Positions 1-12,320 of a DNA stretch of 64,000 bases are shown here, piece by piece. The notes below the pieces were generated by a model. That model worked only from the letters and a program-made list of their open reading frames with translations. It did no database searches and was not told the DNA's origin. The DNA lies in the NCBI GenBank assembly GCA_029532415.1, contig JAQOTA010000015.1, forward strand, positions 992,001-1,056,000, written 5' to 3'. The position numbers and the translations under genes are program-made. How positions within the stretch are numbered: the stretch's first letter is position 1; every line of letters starts with the position of its first letter. The stretch comes from Marasmius tenuissimus. Its lineage: Eukaryota; Basidiomycota; Agaricomycetes; Agaricales; Marasmiaceae.

Positions 1-1941
1 GGGTAGGATCATCGATGACCGCTTTAGCACCCGGTCAGCTTATACGCGAAGACATGACGGAAAACACGTACTATTATGCCAGATTCTAGCCGTACTGCAG
101 ACCACTTCTCTCCTGTTATCCTTGTGGTTGACAACGGTGCGAACGCTAACGCTCAAGACCGTTAACGGAGGGATGACAGTGGGAGCGCTATTATCTTTGT
201 CCGAGAAGGGGTTGAAGTCCTTGGGATTGCCAACAGTCGCTTCGAATTTGCACCACGATATCTGCGTGTCCTGTTAGATGTGGGGTTCGCAAAAATAAAA
301 ATCCATGATGCTTACACCCTTGAAGTTCACCTCCGGTTCCTTGATCTTTATCCAACACGGGCCCTTTATCCTTCGCTTGAGGACGAGTAATTCGAAAGAG
401 CTAGTGGTGGTGCCAAAGACTCTAGCGATATTGGGGCTTTGAACGTTGCTAGGAAGTTGGGGTTCTGCGAAACTGAATCAGACTCCGGTGAACGAGAGTA
501 AAGATAGCCAGGGCTCACCGCTGAAAGGGTACGCGACCTTGAGCCACGACGTCTTCTCCCTGGGTACGTCAGCTTCGCCAAACGCGTAACTTCGCTCGAC
601 AAATTTCCCTTTGAACTTTCCAATCCCAGCCTTCCTCCTGATCGCGTCGAAGTCCCCGTAGATGTTCACGTGCGACGGCACTTCATCCGTATCGTAATAC
701 TTTCCATCTTCGCCTTCCTCGACGCGTTGCTCACGCGGCAGTACAAAAAGGTTGCGTTCCAAATTCTCGACGGTAACGCAGGCGGAAATGAATGCTCCTG
801 AGGTCTTGTCCTTGACCTTGCCGATGAATGAAATTTGCCCATCGTGCTCGAGGTAGTCCAGCCAATAAAAGTGTAGTGAGCCATCGGTCTCCAGGGCGGA
901 GACGCTGGAGGCATTTGCGGAGGAAGCAGATGGTACTTTAGGACCAAGCGAGTCCGCAGCGGCAACGGTGAGAGAATCGTAGACGGACAACCACGATGGT
1001 AACGCGTTCTCCTTCTCCTCCGCCTTGGGTAGCCTGTCCAAGTCCATCGCTTCAGTCTTGACGACCGGTTTGACTTCAAGGTCATCGTCATTGAGAAGGC
1101 TCATGTCGATATCGTCGAACGATTCAAAGTCGTCGTCGGTCTTCGTTTGCATGTCCATTTGAGACAAACGTTGGGCAGCTGGGGTGGTTTCGTCGTCGTC
1201 GTCGAGTCTCTGCTTCTTCTTTGGACTGAAGAAAGCATCGTCGTCAGAAGGCGCGGTCAAGAGGTCGTCTATGGGTCCATCTGAAGATGGCTCAAACGTG
1301 TCGTAGCCACCACCATTTCGGTACGGGACTGGCGAGGAACTACCATCGTAAACAGGTGAGGGCTTGCGTTTCCTGGACTTGACAGTTATGGTGACAGGTG
1401 CAGAATCCATGGAGGTGAAGAGGTCGGCCATAAAACTCGACTCTTCCTCCGCAGAAACCGCCTTGCGGTAATCGTTGATGGAGGTCGCGACAGTTGGCGG
1501 TGGAGGTGCTTTGGGCTTGCCTTTGCCTTTCGCTGTGGAGGATTTCGACGATTTCTTGGTAGCTTCATAGATTATTAGCTCGAAAAATTCAAGGAGCAAG
1601 CCTTCCACGCACACTTCTTCTTCACTGACTCTTCCGCAGAATCGGGGTACTCTTCGTCTGCCTCCGACCAATCATCCATTCCATTGTCCATGTATCCATC
1701 TACACCATCGTCAACAACAAAATCATCTTTTTGAAGTCTTCCTTTGACGATCCGCTTGTACTGATCCTCGCTCACTTCGTCGTAAATAGTCACGTCCTCG
1801 TCCTGCTGGATGGTTAGATTGGAACCAGGAACGTGTCGATAACGCGTCTGACCTTGAAAGTACGCGCTACGCCCTGCCTGGAGCGCTTCAGGTCAGCAAG
1901 AGCTGCTAGTTTGGATTTTTTGTCGACTCTGTTGGACATAT
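1..1941 (-). CDS. POL1: DNA polymerase alpha catalytic subunit, N-terminal part (partial)
   Basis: Catalytic subunit of the DNA polymerase alpha-primase complex, which starts Okazaki fragments in the nucleus. The start at 1941 opens with a basic Leu/Ala stretch, then the family's N-terminal block: YDEVSEDQYKRIVKGRLQKD, DDFVVDDG and NGMDDW. An acidic, Ser/Lys-rich linker with a basic KKKQRL patch follows (about 1200-1650). The conserved region containing YAFGEADVP and, after an intron, SFELLVLKRRIKGPCW leads into the exonuclease-like part. At least four introns are visible. One donor is GTGCGT near 1650 with its acceptor just before 1564; the intron around 480-525 and one near 266-302 keep frame. 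The polymerase domain lies beyond base 1. Family identity is confident; exon edges are by eye. Confidence 0.93.
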
Positions 1942-2021
1942 CGAAGAGGGGGAAGAGTGAAGGAACGTGTCGAGAGTCAAGTTGAAGCCGGCTGTTGAGG
2001 GAATCTTTCCCACACGACGTG

Positions 2022-2027
2022 ACGCGT
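2022..2027. promoter_or_regulatory. MluI cell-cycle box (ACGCGT) in the POL1 divergent promoter
   Basis: A palindromic ACGCGT lies 81 bases upstream of the POL1 start, in the 154-base gap shared with the divergent gene at 2096. In fungi this is the binding site of MBF, which drives G1/S genes including POL1. A single hexamer can occur by chance, so the call rests on position and on the target gene. Confidence 0.5.
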
Positions 2028-2095
2028 CAACAAGTACAAACCTCCCTTCCAATTCAATCCAATGTGGATTCACTGTCATCCTTATTTCCTACCAC

Positions 2096-3753
2096 ATGCT
2101 CAGGTCGTCTGCAGTTCGACGCTCGAGATGTCCAGTTCAGCACTCAGTTAGAAATCTCTCATTATGGTGCAGACCTCAGGCTCGTTGTATTACCCATATC
2201 CCTTCTAAAACTATACCGCGAGTCGCTCGCCATTCCTTTGGGCTATCAAACCACGGAGATAGGACTCCACGATGTTTTTCTACCTCAAACGCCGACATCA
2301 ACACTGCAGAGGATAGTGCATTGGCACAGGGAGAATTGCCTGATGCATTCATGGTGAGGCCGAGGAACCTGGTGAGTAGTCGACGTAGCTCTCCAAAGCA
2401 CTACCCGAAGCTAATTGGTACCAGTCAGAAGAAGACGCCTGGGCAGTCATAAAACGTTCACAAGAAGTTTGGCCGCCTGTGCGAGGCACTGAAGAAATTG
2501 CTGATGTCTGGTCGTCTGATTGGGCCCAATGGCCCCATCTCTTTGCTCTGTATTGGCACTCCTCGAACTACCTCATGATCCCTGCTGTCGAAATGTTCGT
2601 GAATCTACAGTACGGGATTGAAGGAGAGACGCGTCCTCTTCTCTACTCCATCCCAGTACCCGACGAAAAATGGGAGGCTTGGGCAAAGGAAGCTGGAGCG
2701 GATCCCGACTCGCCGCAAAACGACTACCTTCTATTCACGATTGTCGGAAAGGAAAAGGAGGCGGTTTACATTGCGAATCTAGATACCCAGGACATTCTAC
2801 AACTCTTCGAGGGCGACGAACCTGTGACAGTTGATACCCTCGTTCCCCTCCTCTCGAATACCGACAGGTTGCGGTACGAGTTGCTTCCGCCGTCGGAGGA
2901 GGGATGCAAGCTCCTTGACCGTATATTCGCTCGGGACTCTACTGTTAGGGAAACACTGGGAGAGGAAAGATGGCTGGGGATGGTTCCACCTGACACGCAG
3001 CCTTGGCAGGAGTGGTCAGCTTTGCCTGAGAATGTGGAGGAGAGTCTGGAGAACGAGATCGAGGAGGATGTAGAAGGAAAGCTCGAGGAGTATGAGGAGA
3101 ATCAACCTTTGCGAGAGGCCAATGGCGATGATCAGGACGCGCTGACAAAGGTGCAGGACAGTGAGGCGGCAGTAGATTTGGAGGGAGAGGATGGTATCGA
3201 CAACCTGGAAGAAACCAAGTTGAGCGAGGAGGAACTAGGCGCACTCCAGGAGGCACGACAACTCGGTCTCACGAAAGACTTGGACGAAATGGGAGAGATG
3301 ATGGAAGATGCGGAGCAGGAAATCGAAAGAACAGTGAAAAGATTTGGAGAGGTCATGGGAGACTTGGGAGATTCATCGTCACCTCCACCGAACCCCGCAG
3401 CTCAACCAAATAGTTCATCAATCGCGGACGATACCTTGGCGTCTGATCCAGATGCTGTAAACCGTGCAGTCGAGCATATCCTCAGTGGTAGGGGAACCGA
3501 CGCCTTGAGTATCTCCCAATTACGGGGTCTATCTGTGGAACAGCTTGCAGAGGTTCAGGAAAGACTAGAAGCAGTGGCCGATGAACTCGAAAGGGCGGAG
3601 AATGAAGCTGCGGCTGCCTGGAAGCAAGATGGAGCAGAGGGCCTGGAGACTTCTCAATCACGCGATGTCAAGGACGATGACGACAGGATTAGAGTCCGGC
3701 TGCCTTACAAAAGTTCTGAGAGTGACTCGGACGGACCAAAACGCGACTCTTAG
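2096..3753 (+). CDS. Unknown protein, probably mitochondrial, with acidic coiled-coil C-terminus
   Basis: I do not recognise the family. The start at 2096 (MLRSSAVRRSR) gives an Arg/Ser-rich, acid-free N-terminus of about 65 residues, typical of a mitochondrial presequence, ending near RCFSTSN. An intron at 2372-2424 (GTGAGT...CAG) joins RNL to SEEDAWAVIKRSQEVW. A folded-looking region follows with many Trp/Tyr residues, about residues 100-290. The rest is strongly acidic and helical with Glu-rich repeats, and ends in a charged tail. It is divergently transcribed from POL1. In-frame ATG codons upstream exist only without a clear presequence. The protein is about 534 residues. The reading frame is convincing; the function is unknown. 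Confidence 0.75.
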
Positions 3754-4240
3754 TTTCGGGACATCTGCTACTGTATGTATCCGCTCCCCTCTCAGTCGTT
3801 GTGTCTACTGCTTAATGTACCCCCACAATGATATATCGTACACATAACTACTAATTCTACGACTGCATTTCCGATTCCCAAACGCGCCCTGGCACGGTCC
3901 AGACTCCACAAGCCCTGTTCGTCAGGTGACTATCCCGAGCCGGGCACTTCCATGAGCCGAGATTACACGACTGGAATTTGCCCTCTCATCCCCTTTCTGC
4001 ATTGTTGAACCATGGGGTTTCCTGCTCAACCGATCTGTATGGAAAGATGTGCGGGGTTCACGGCACGCATGCCTGACGAATTTTGTTTATACTAACAAAT
4101 CTAACCTTAGCACGAGGTTTCGCAGAAATCAGCAAAGTTCCCACAATTTATATTGAGGGGGGTTAGAAGGCTTTATAAACGGTACGGGTGGAGAGACGGG
4201 ACTTGGTTTCATTCTCGAACCTCCACCAAACGACATCATC
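3754..4240. other. Intergenic, promoter of MFS copy 1
   Basis: No gene seen. It ends with a TATAAA box at 4174-4179, 62 bases before the transporter start. The last 70 bases resemble the corresponding stretch before the second copy, so the promoter was duplicated with the gene. Confidence 0.5.
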
Positions 4241-6906
4241 ATGGTCGACAAGCAAGACACTCATGCCAATGTGGTGACGTTAGAGCATTCCAACCCACGG
4301 GAAGACGAATCCCAGTATGTTTTCAAGTCTTGAGTTCTCAACTTGAGAAACCATTCATGTCTTCTTCCATCTCAGAACGCGAGTAGAAGTCACCGAGGAA
4401 GACAACAGACGAATTCTCAGAAAAACTGACATCAACCTTTTAACCGTACGTATTTAGACTCCCGTGTTCGCGTAGGATCAGGACCATCCAGCTGACTTGT
4501 TCAAACGCATTCAGATTCTTACCTGGGTAAGCCCTCATGTCGAACTGTCAGGGACATCTTCCGACAAGCTTCTCTCTAGGTCTATTGGCTCCAAATGTAT
4601 GCCTTGTCCTCGGAGATATTCACTCAGGAGACCACTCACGTTGTGTCTCTCTAGTCTGGATAAATCCGTCCTCGGATATGCGGCAACGTTCGGGTTGAGA
4701 GAAGACATAGTGAGTGATGACTCCGGGATGAATATGACTCTGACTGCCTGTCCAAATATACAGGGTCTTCATGGAAGTAGGTCATACGACTGAATACTCT
4801 TTGGGAATCCGGGTGTTGAAACTGCCATTGACCCGCAGATCAGTATTCCACGATCGGTATGTGCTCTAGTTCCGGCAGCCTTCGTTGGCGATCTTAGCGA
4901 CTCATTGGAACCCGCAGGCTCGATCAGTGCCATCGCCCAGCTCGCATGGCAGCCATTTTCAAGCTACTTGCTTGTGAGAGTCCAGCCACGGTGGTTCATG
5001 CCCGTACGCTCCACCCTCCGAATCGGAATTCCCCTGAGTCCATGCGTTGACTTGTTTCTATAGATTATTGTGTTTTGCTGGGGAGCGTAAGAAAAATCTT
5101 TCCCCATTCCCTTCCTGTTGACGATGTCTTGAACACAGGTCGCTTTGCGGCATGGCAGCGAGCACCTCGTATGTGGCTGTTCGACAAAGTGAACATTCCT
5201 CGTCTGAACGTTCTACAGCTATGCAGCTATGCTTTCTACGCGGTTCTTATTGGGTCTGTTCGAGGCAGCTTGTCTTCCTCTGTTCGCGATTTTAACGTCT
5301 ATATGGTGAGTCAACCTTTGATTGGCGGCTCAGACCCTACTCAAGCTATTTGCGCGAAGGTACCGTCGCGTCGAACAGCCGATGCGAGTCGCTACCTGGT
5401 ACGGAACGAACGGATTGGGCACGATAATGGCGGCAGTCTTTGCCTATAGTTTCGGTCAAATCAGAAATCCCGCTCTGCATACCTACCAAATCATCTTTCT
5501 GTTCTGCGGATTGGTTCGTTATACTAGTATGATTCGGACTTGACACACCTCATTCCTTGATAGCTAACTTGTGTGTCGACACCGTTCATCTACTGGCGGT
5601 TGGATAACAGCGTTGGGGAGGCCCGCTTTCTATCGCCCGAGGACCGCGTCAAAGCTGTGGAGCGTCTACGTGCCAACAACACAGGAAACTCCGCTACGGA
5701 CAAGTATAAATGGGGTCAGGCCTTGGAAGCTCTTCTGGAGATCAAGACATGGCTATTTTTGAGCATGACGCTCTTGCTCAAGTAAGTTACCACCGGCTTC
5801 ATACCACACAAAAGATTTTGTTCAACATAGCTATACAGTGTAGGAGCCTCCGTGACGACTGTTTTCGGGCCTATCATCTTGAGTGGCCTTGGCTTCGATA
5901 AATTTAAGACTACTCTCTTAGTGAGGATCATCTGCTCCTGTTCGTTTTCGGTTAGCGTGCGCTTACTTAGCATCGAAATCAGAACATTCCTTTCGGTGCA
6001 CTTCAGATTATATTCATTATGATCTCCTCCTTCGCGGCCTCGCACTGGAGAAATAAATCTCTGGTCATAGCGACTCTTGTTGTACCTGTGATAGTTGGAT
6101 TGGCTCTGCTATACGGTGCGGTTTTTCTATGGTTCTCTCTCAATCCCCACGAGATACTTTACTCATGGGCAGCAACCTCTAGTCCATGATTTTCCTCTAG
6201 GTGTGCTCCTCCTCGGATACTACTTTCTAGCATTTCTGTACGGGGTGAACCCCTTGATCATATCCTGGATGACCGCGAATACAGGTGGTTCTACGAAGAG
6301 AAGTGTCTCGATGTCCGGGTGAGTACTTGGCGGTTGGGTCTTCACCTTCAGAAGAGGGCTTCGCTCGGGTGACCCTGACGTTATTGACCCCCGTCTAGAT
6401 ATAATGCCGCCTCTGCTGCTGGAAATATCATAGGCCCCCTTCTTTTCACTGACGACGACAAACCGCTATACATTCCGGGACTGAGAGCAGTACTCGGAAT
6501 CTTTGTTGCTCTGTTGGGCGTTGTCGGGTAGGCAATAAGTTTCTGGGACCTCCGATCCACCTTTATGACTTTGATCTCCACATAGGCTGCAAATATTGAA
6601 TTTGATGATGCTCAACAAACTCAAGGAACGTCAAAGAGTTAGGAACGGCAAACCGGCCAAGCTCCATGATACCTCAATGGATGCGAGGTTTCAGATGGCC
6701 GATACCGCTCTGGATGCATCAGAAGCAAGTACCAATGTTTCGGACTCGGACCATGCGGAAGGAACCCCTGGACATGTCCATTTAGGCGACAACGCTTTCA
6801 AAGACCTTACTGACAAGGAAAACGACGAGGTACTCGTTGGCTTGTTGACATTTTACTCTTTTCGTCAAAGCGCTGACCCGCTCGATAGTTCGTCTATGTC
6901 TACTAG
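4241..6906 (+). CDS. MFS transporter, Dal5/allantoate permease family, copy 1
   Basis: Plasma-membrane anion:cation symporter of the major facilitator superfamily, in the Dal5 group that carries allantoate, nicotinate, pantothenate and similar organic acids; the substrate cannot be told from sequence. The start ATGGTCGAC at 4241 follows a TATA box. About 18 short introns must be removed (first 4315-4375, GTATGT...CAG); splicing restores family blocks RVEVTEEDNRRIL, LDKSVLGYAATFGL, a helix with RFLLGLFEA, then WYGTNGLG and NTGGSTKRSV. The C-terminal tail is charged and ends FVYVY after a last intron. I found no stop or frame break, so the copy looks intact, about 490 residues with 12 expected membrane helices. 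Its paralogue follows at 7921. Confidence 0.9.
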
Positions 6907-7920
6907 ATTTACAGGACGCATGGTGGTAATTTTCAGACGGACGGGGGCAAATAGGTACGAGGGGTTAAAGTGATAACACTGGCTCGTAGCCCTAGAGCCT
7001 AGAGTACGGTACTACTTGCCGTTGAGCGATCATATTCGTTGGGTGTGCATCCCGTGGCTGCTACCTTACTTGTCTTTTGTGGGAATCCCGAGAGCTGTGA
7101 ACCGGTTCGCAATTGACCCGAAGTTCTTGAGAGAGTCTGACACTCGGAGCCAGGACTACGACGACTTCGACTCCACATTCTTTGACTACTTGAATTTAAC
7201 TTGACCTGGCACTGCGAAGATGGTGAGGGATCTCGACAGTAGCAATAGCGACGCACAGCTACCCCATAAAAACCCGGTGTCTACCCAGTAATGGCTCGAA
7301 AGCTGTATGAAGAGGGAATTGGCGCCTTGAACTTTTAACTCTTGGTCAACTCGCGGAGTCTCTCGGAGCGCAAAACAAAATATGCGCAGGGTGATCGACG
7401 AGGCTTTGAAGACTCACGAGAGAGGCGGTGGCACAGAAGAAAGGAAGTACATATACTAATAGGGCGCCCGGCGAGTAGTTCGAGGAAGACAAACGCCGAA
7501 TTCTGATTCAGGATTGTATAGTGCGATTGTAGGTGGTATCTTATCGAATCTTATCTCCTGCTTGGGCCTATTTGGAGTGCGGATGGGGAAACCCACGTGG
7601 AGTACTTACAGAGAGGCCTTGCCCTTGACAGACTTGGACTACAGCTCCGACCATCTCAAGCCACCGTCGAGAAATACACGCCCAAGATTCAAGGAGACTA
7701 CCTGCCCGAATGACTGAGCCGGGGAGAGATATATGGCCTGTCTGTTGGAAGGACGTATGCCCAACGAATGAGTTTTGCTCATACCGGATTCGACTGAAAA
7801 TGCTCAGCACGAGACTTGGAAGAAATCAGAAAAGTTTCCACGGACCTGGTTACAAGTCTTTATAAACCGTGCGGACTGGAGACGGGACGCTGATTCTGTT
7901 CTTCACCAAACGACATCACC
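6907..7920. other. Intergenic between transporter copies, possible gene relic
   Basis: No intact gene. A short stretch at about 7480-7503 (GAGGAAGACAAACGCCGAAT) resembles the exon-2 start of both transporters (GAGGAAGACAACAGACGAAT), suggesting a decayed extra copy. The final 70 bases carry a TATAAA box at 7861-7866 shared with copy 1. Confidence 0.4.
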
Positions 7921-10573
7921 ATGGTCAATAACAGCCATACGCAGGACAACAAGTCGCATGTGGCTACCTTGAAACAATCCGACCTGCGAGCTGATACGCA
8001 GTATGTTCAGCTCTCGATTACGTGCCTGGACAGCTCACTGATGTCTTTGTCTGCCTCAGAACCCGAGTGGAAGTCACTGAGGAGGACAACAGACGCATTC
8101 TCAAGAAAACTGACATCAACCTTTTGACCGTGTGTATGCCGCGCGAGGGTTCAGAGCCGTCTAGCTGACGCGTCCTAACACGGTTAGATTTTGACTGGGG
8201 TGAGCTCTCACGCGAACGTTGAGCTGCTAGCGACATCTTCCGATGCCCTTCTCTCCAGGTCTACTGGCTTCAGATGTACGCCCAACCCTCGGAGATACTC
8301 AGTCGGGAGACCGCTCACCCCCCGTCTTTAGTCTGGATAAATCGTTGCTCGGATATGCGGCAACGTTCGGATTGAGAGAGGATATAGTGGGTGGCGAATC
8401 AATGACATTCCAGGCGTGTAGGACTCTGACCCCCGTGAACTAAAACGTACAGGGTCTCCATGGAAGTAGGTTATCAGAGTGAACACTCTTTGGGAGAGTC
8501 CGAACGGTGAACTGACGTTAACCTGTATGATCCGTAGACCAATATTCCACGATCGGTATGTGTCTCTGCTCTCGCCAGAGTTTGGTCATGACCACCACCA
8601 CTTGATGAAATTTGCAGGTTCGATCAATGCCATTGCTCAACTCGCATGGCAGCCATTTTCAAGCTACTTGCTTGTGAGAGTCCAGCCACGGTGGTTCATG
8701 CCCGTACGCTCCAACTCCGGATATCGGAACTCCCTTTAGTTCACGTGTTGACATGTTTCTATAGATCATTGTGTTTTGCTGGGGAGCGTAAGAAGAATCT
8801 TTTCCCATTCCCTTCTTGTTTGCCAAAGCCTTGAGCACAGGTCGCTTTGCGGTATGGCAGCAAGCACCTCGTATGTAGCTGTTCGACAAAGCGAACATTC
8901 CTCACCTGAACGTTCTACAGCTATGCAGCTATGCTTTCTACGCGGTTCTTATTGGGTCTGTTCGAGGCAGCTTGTCTTCCTCTGTTCGCGATCTTGACGT
9001 CTATATGGTGAGTCAACCTTTGATTGGCGGCTCAGACCCTACTCAAGCCACTTGCGCGAAGGTACCGTCGTATTGAGCAGCCAATGAGAGTCGCCACCTG
9101 GTACGGAACGAACGGATTGGGCACGATAATGGCGGCAATATTTTCCTATGGTTTCGGTCAAATCAAGAATCCCGCTCTGCATACCTACCAAATCATCTTT
9201 CTGTTCTGCGGATTGGTTCGTTATACTAGTATGATTCGGACTTGACACACCTCATTCCTTGATAGCTAACTTGTGTGTCGACACCGTTCATCTACTGGCG
9301 GTTGGATAACAGCGTTGGGGAGGCCCGCTTTCTATCGCCCGAGGACCGCGTCAAAGCTATAGAGCGTCTACGTGCCAATAACACAGGAAACTCCGCTACC
9401 AACAAGTTCAAATGGGGGCAGGTACTGGAGGCTCTTCTGGAGATCAAGACGTGGCTATTCTTGAGTATGACCCTTTTAGTCAAGTCAGTCCTTACTTTTC
9501 CATGTAGCGCCATCAGTCTTACCATGGTTATTCAGTGTGGGAGGCTCTGTGGCGACTGTTTTTGGTCCTATCATCTTGGCTGGCCTTGGTTTTGATAAAT
9601 TCAAGACCAGTCTTCTGGTATGTACTGCCTGCCCTCGGTGTGTCTGTACTCACTTAGCATTGACATCAGAACATTCCCTTCGGTGTCCTCCAAATGATTC
9701 TCATTCTGGTCTCGTCGTATGTGGCCTCTTACTGGAGAATCAAGTCCCTGGTCATAGCAGCCCTTGTGGTACCCGTGATAGTTGGCCTGGCTCTATTATA
9801 CGGTGCGTTTAGCTTCGCGGTACTCTCACAATCTCTGCGGCATACTCTACTCATGGGCGGCATCTTTCAGTCCACGATTTCCCTCTCGGTGTACTCCTCC
9901 TCGGATACTACTTCCTGTCGTTTCTATTCGGCATGAATCCCCTAATGATATCCTGGATGACCGCGAACACAGGTGGCTCTACGAAGAGAAGTGTTATGAT
10001 GTCTGCGTGGGTACTCAGCAGCAAATGCCAGATCGCCTTAGGTTCGATGATGCCACTGACACTGATGGACTTTACCCAGATACAATGGCGCCGCAGCTGC
10101 CGGAAACATCATAGGCCCCCTCCTGTTCACCGACAACGGCGCTCCGCTTTACGCCCCAGGTCTGAGAGCAATACTCGGAATTTTCGTTGCCTTGTTAGGC
10201 GTTGTTGGGTAAGCAGTTGTGAGACCTCTGATCCGCTCAATTAAACACCGCTCGCCGCACAGGTTGCAAGTCTTGAATCTCATTATGCTCAACAAACTCA
10301 AGGAGCGCCAGAGAGTCCGGAACGGAAAACCGGCCAAGCTCTACGACACCTCGATGGACGCGAAATTTCAGACGGCCGACGCCGCTCTGAATGTAGCTGA
10401 AGCAAGTACGAGTCCTACGGACTCCGACCCGGCGCATGAGAACCCTGGATATGTTCACTTAGGCGGCAACGCTTTCAAAGATGTTACCGACAAGGACAAC
10501 GACGAGGTTCGATAGATATCCCCTCTTCTTAACGCAACACTTAGCCGTTTGACAGTTCGTCTATGTTTACTAG
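7921..10573 (+). CDS. MFS transporter, Dal5/allantoate permease family, copy 2
   Basis: Tandem paralogue of the transporter at 4241, same strand, same intron positions and the same FVYVY ending. It opens with ATGGTCAATAAC at 7921 and splices to RVEVTEEDNRRILKKTDI, LDKSLLGYAATFGL, RFLLGLFEA and NTGGSTKRSV. The open frame can be followed to the stop at 10573. First and last exons and most introns differ from copy 1, whereas a central block is nearly identical, including introns (see findings). The acceptor of the intron before VHDFPLGVLLLG is the upstream AG in both copies. The substrate is unknown; differing loops could mean different specificity. Confidence 0.9.
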
Positions 10574-10832
10574 ACTTACAAGAATTGTTTCCCCGTATCA
10601 CTGTTATTCTGCTCTGATGTCAATGGGCATGGAGGTTCGTAGTGAAATACCATGTCATTGATTCGTATTCCTGAACTCTACAACGAGAGTATGACCCAAA
10701 ATTACACGTCCCAAGCTATAGACACAACCGCCGTGGATCGGTGACGCACGAGATAAAATAGAGACATGATACAAGATAGTATGGCATTATTGGAGGCACG
10801 AAGGTCGCGAGCATGTTTGTCCGACAACAGGG

Positions 10833-12320
10833 TCAGTTCGACCTCGAAGCCAGGGCAACCAAAGGAGAAAATCCATCAGGCAGAAACTTGAGGTATCGAC
10901 CGGGGTCGGTGGGCACTACATCTGAGTTCACGAGGTGAGGGACGGAACGACGTTCGAAGCAAAAGAAACGTACCCCACTGAACATAGACCCGCACGTCGT
11001 CAGAGGGTGAGCTCTTTAGATAGGGTTCGATCTCTTCAACTTCAGCCTGAGTGGGCATGGAATGTGAAGTTATGTGGATGGTGATTGCCGTCAGGTGAGG
11101 GAATACCGAGGTACTTTCTTGTAGAAGCTGAAGCCATTCGTAGCCAAATCCGCCGACAATTTGACGAAGTGGAGACATTGATGTGATTTGGAGAGCAAAT
11201 ACAAGTCCGGAGAGACCATGGGTTTGGGGGAATATGCCAATGAAAGTAGAACACCACTGCAAGAGTTCCACCATCCTTGCTTGAGACGGGTCATTTGCAA
11301 GCGAAAGTGCGATAGTGAGATGCTGGATGGGCGGAGCCAGTGAAAGTGCCCCTATCGTCTCTAGATCTACGAAAGAATGAATATCTTGCAACAGCCCTAA
11401 GGGGAAGTGGCAGCGATGTACCTTGTTGGGTGACCGCCTCGGCAACCATAGACAGTCGGGTCAAAGAAGCCTCAGCGGTTCGAATGAGATTTGTAAACGC
11501 GCGGCCTGAAAAGCAGGCGGATGACTCGATGGAAAGATCACGAAGCGCGTTAGGTATCGACCGGGATAGGATGTGATCGACGACCCAGTCGGCTGAGCTC
11601 GTTGAATAGACCCTCAATCCCTTCAGCTGACTCAAATCGTAGGCATGAACAGGTTGAGCGCTATTCGTCCCATTATTTTCGATAGCTACACCATGAAGCT
11701 CGAGGAATCTAAGCTGTCCACAATTACCCAGAAATGATTGCAGCTGTTGGATGTTCGTGAACCGACACCGGATCATGTGAATATTCGTTAATGAGACCAA
11801 CGACGATAGAATGTGGACGGCGGTGGGAAAACTGTGCTGGTTGAGGATTTGCGTGGGTGTCCAGACGAGTGTATCGACCTCGCTGATCGGTGGATCTGGT
11901 AGAAGAACATGTTGAGGAGGCTCGTCGAGGATGCGTTGAGGGTTGTGTGGTGTAGAATCACCCCATAGGTGGTCGCTACTACCTGACAGGACGTCCTCTC
12001 CGCCAGATTCGATTATCAAAAGCTTTAAGAGACGACGATTAATGATATCTGGGAATTCCTCGACAAACACCATCCAATGATAATGGGTGTAAGCGGTGGA
12101 CAAAGTTACTCTGTCAAATAAATATCCCACAACCTGTTTGCGAAGATCCTTGGAGACTAATGACAAGCTGCGAAGGACGTCGATGTGGTAGCGACTGTGC
12201 TCGATGACCATTGCGATGAGTTCAGGAGGAATTCGTGGAATTCGAGTGTCTGCGGTCTTTCATTGTCAGTGAAGGAGCAGCGAGGGGAGGAAAGCCTTCA
12301 CCTCTCACTTGATCAGGCAT
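10833..12320 (-). CDS. F-box/LRR-like protein
   Basis: Probable substrate adaptor of an SCF ubiquitin ligase. The start at 12320 gives a four-residue exon MPDQ, then an intron (GTGAGA...AAAG) to TADTRIPRIPPELIAMVIEH, a clear F-box, with SLVSKDLRKQVVGYLFDRV as its second half. Leucine-rich, irregular LRR-like segments follow (FLGNCGQLRFLELHG). A 40-odd-base intron near 11380-11420 joins VTQQ to GLLQDIHSF. A last intron near 10925-10972 would give the ending GRYLKFLPDGF and a stop at 10833; without it the frame closes at 10876. It shares its layout with the F-box gene at 19778. The target is unknown. Confidence 0.8.

Noticed and set aside
1843..1848. A further ACGCGT within POL1 intron 1
   Set aside because: Inside the gene and single; no reason to call it regulatory.
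9830..9890. Suspected mutated splice acceptor (CTCGG against CTAGG) in transporter copy 2
   Set aside because: The real acceptor is the AG 18 bases upstream in both copies; using it keeps VHDFPLG in frame.
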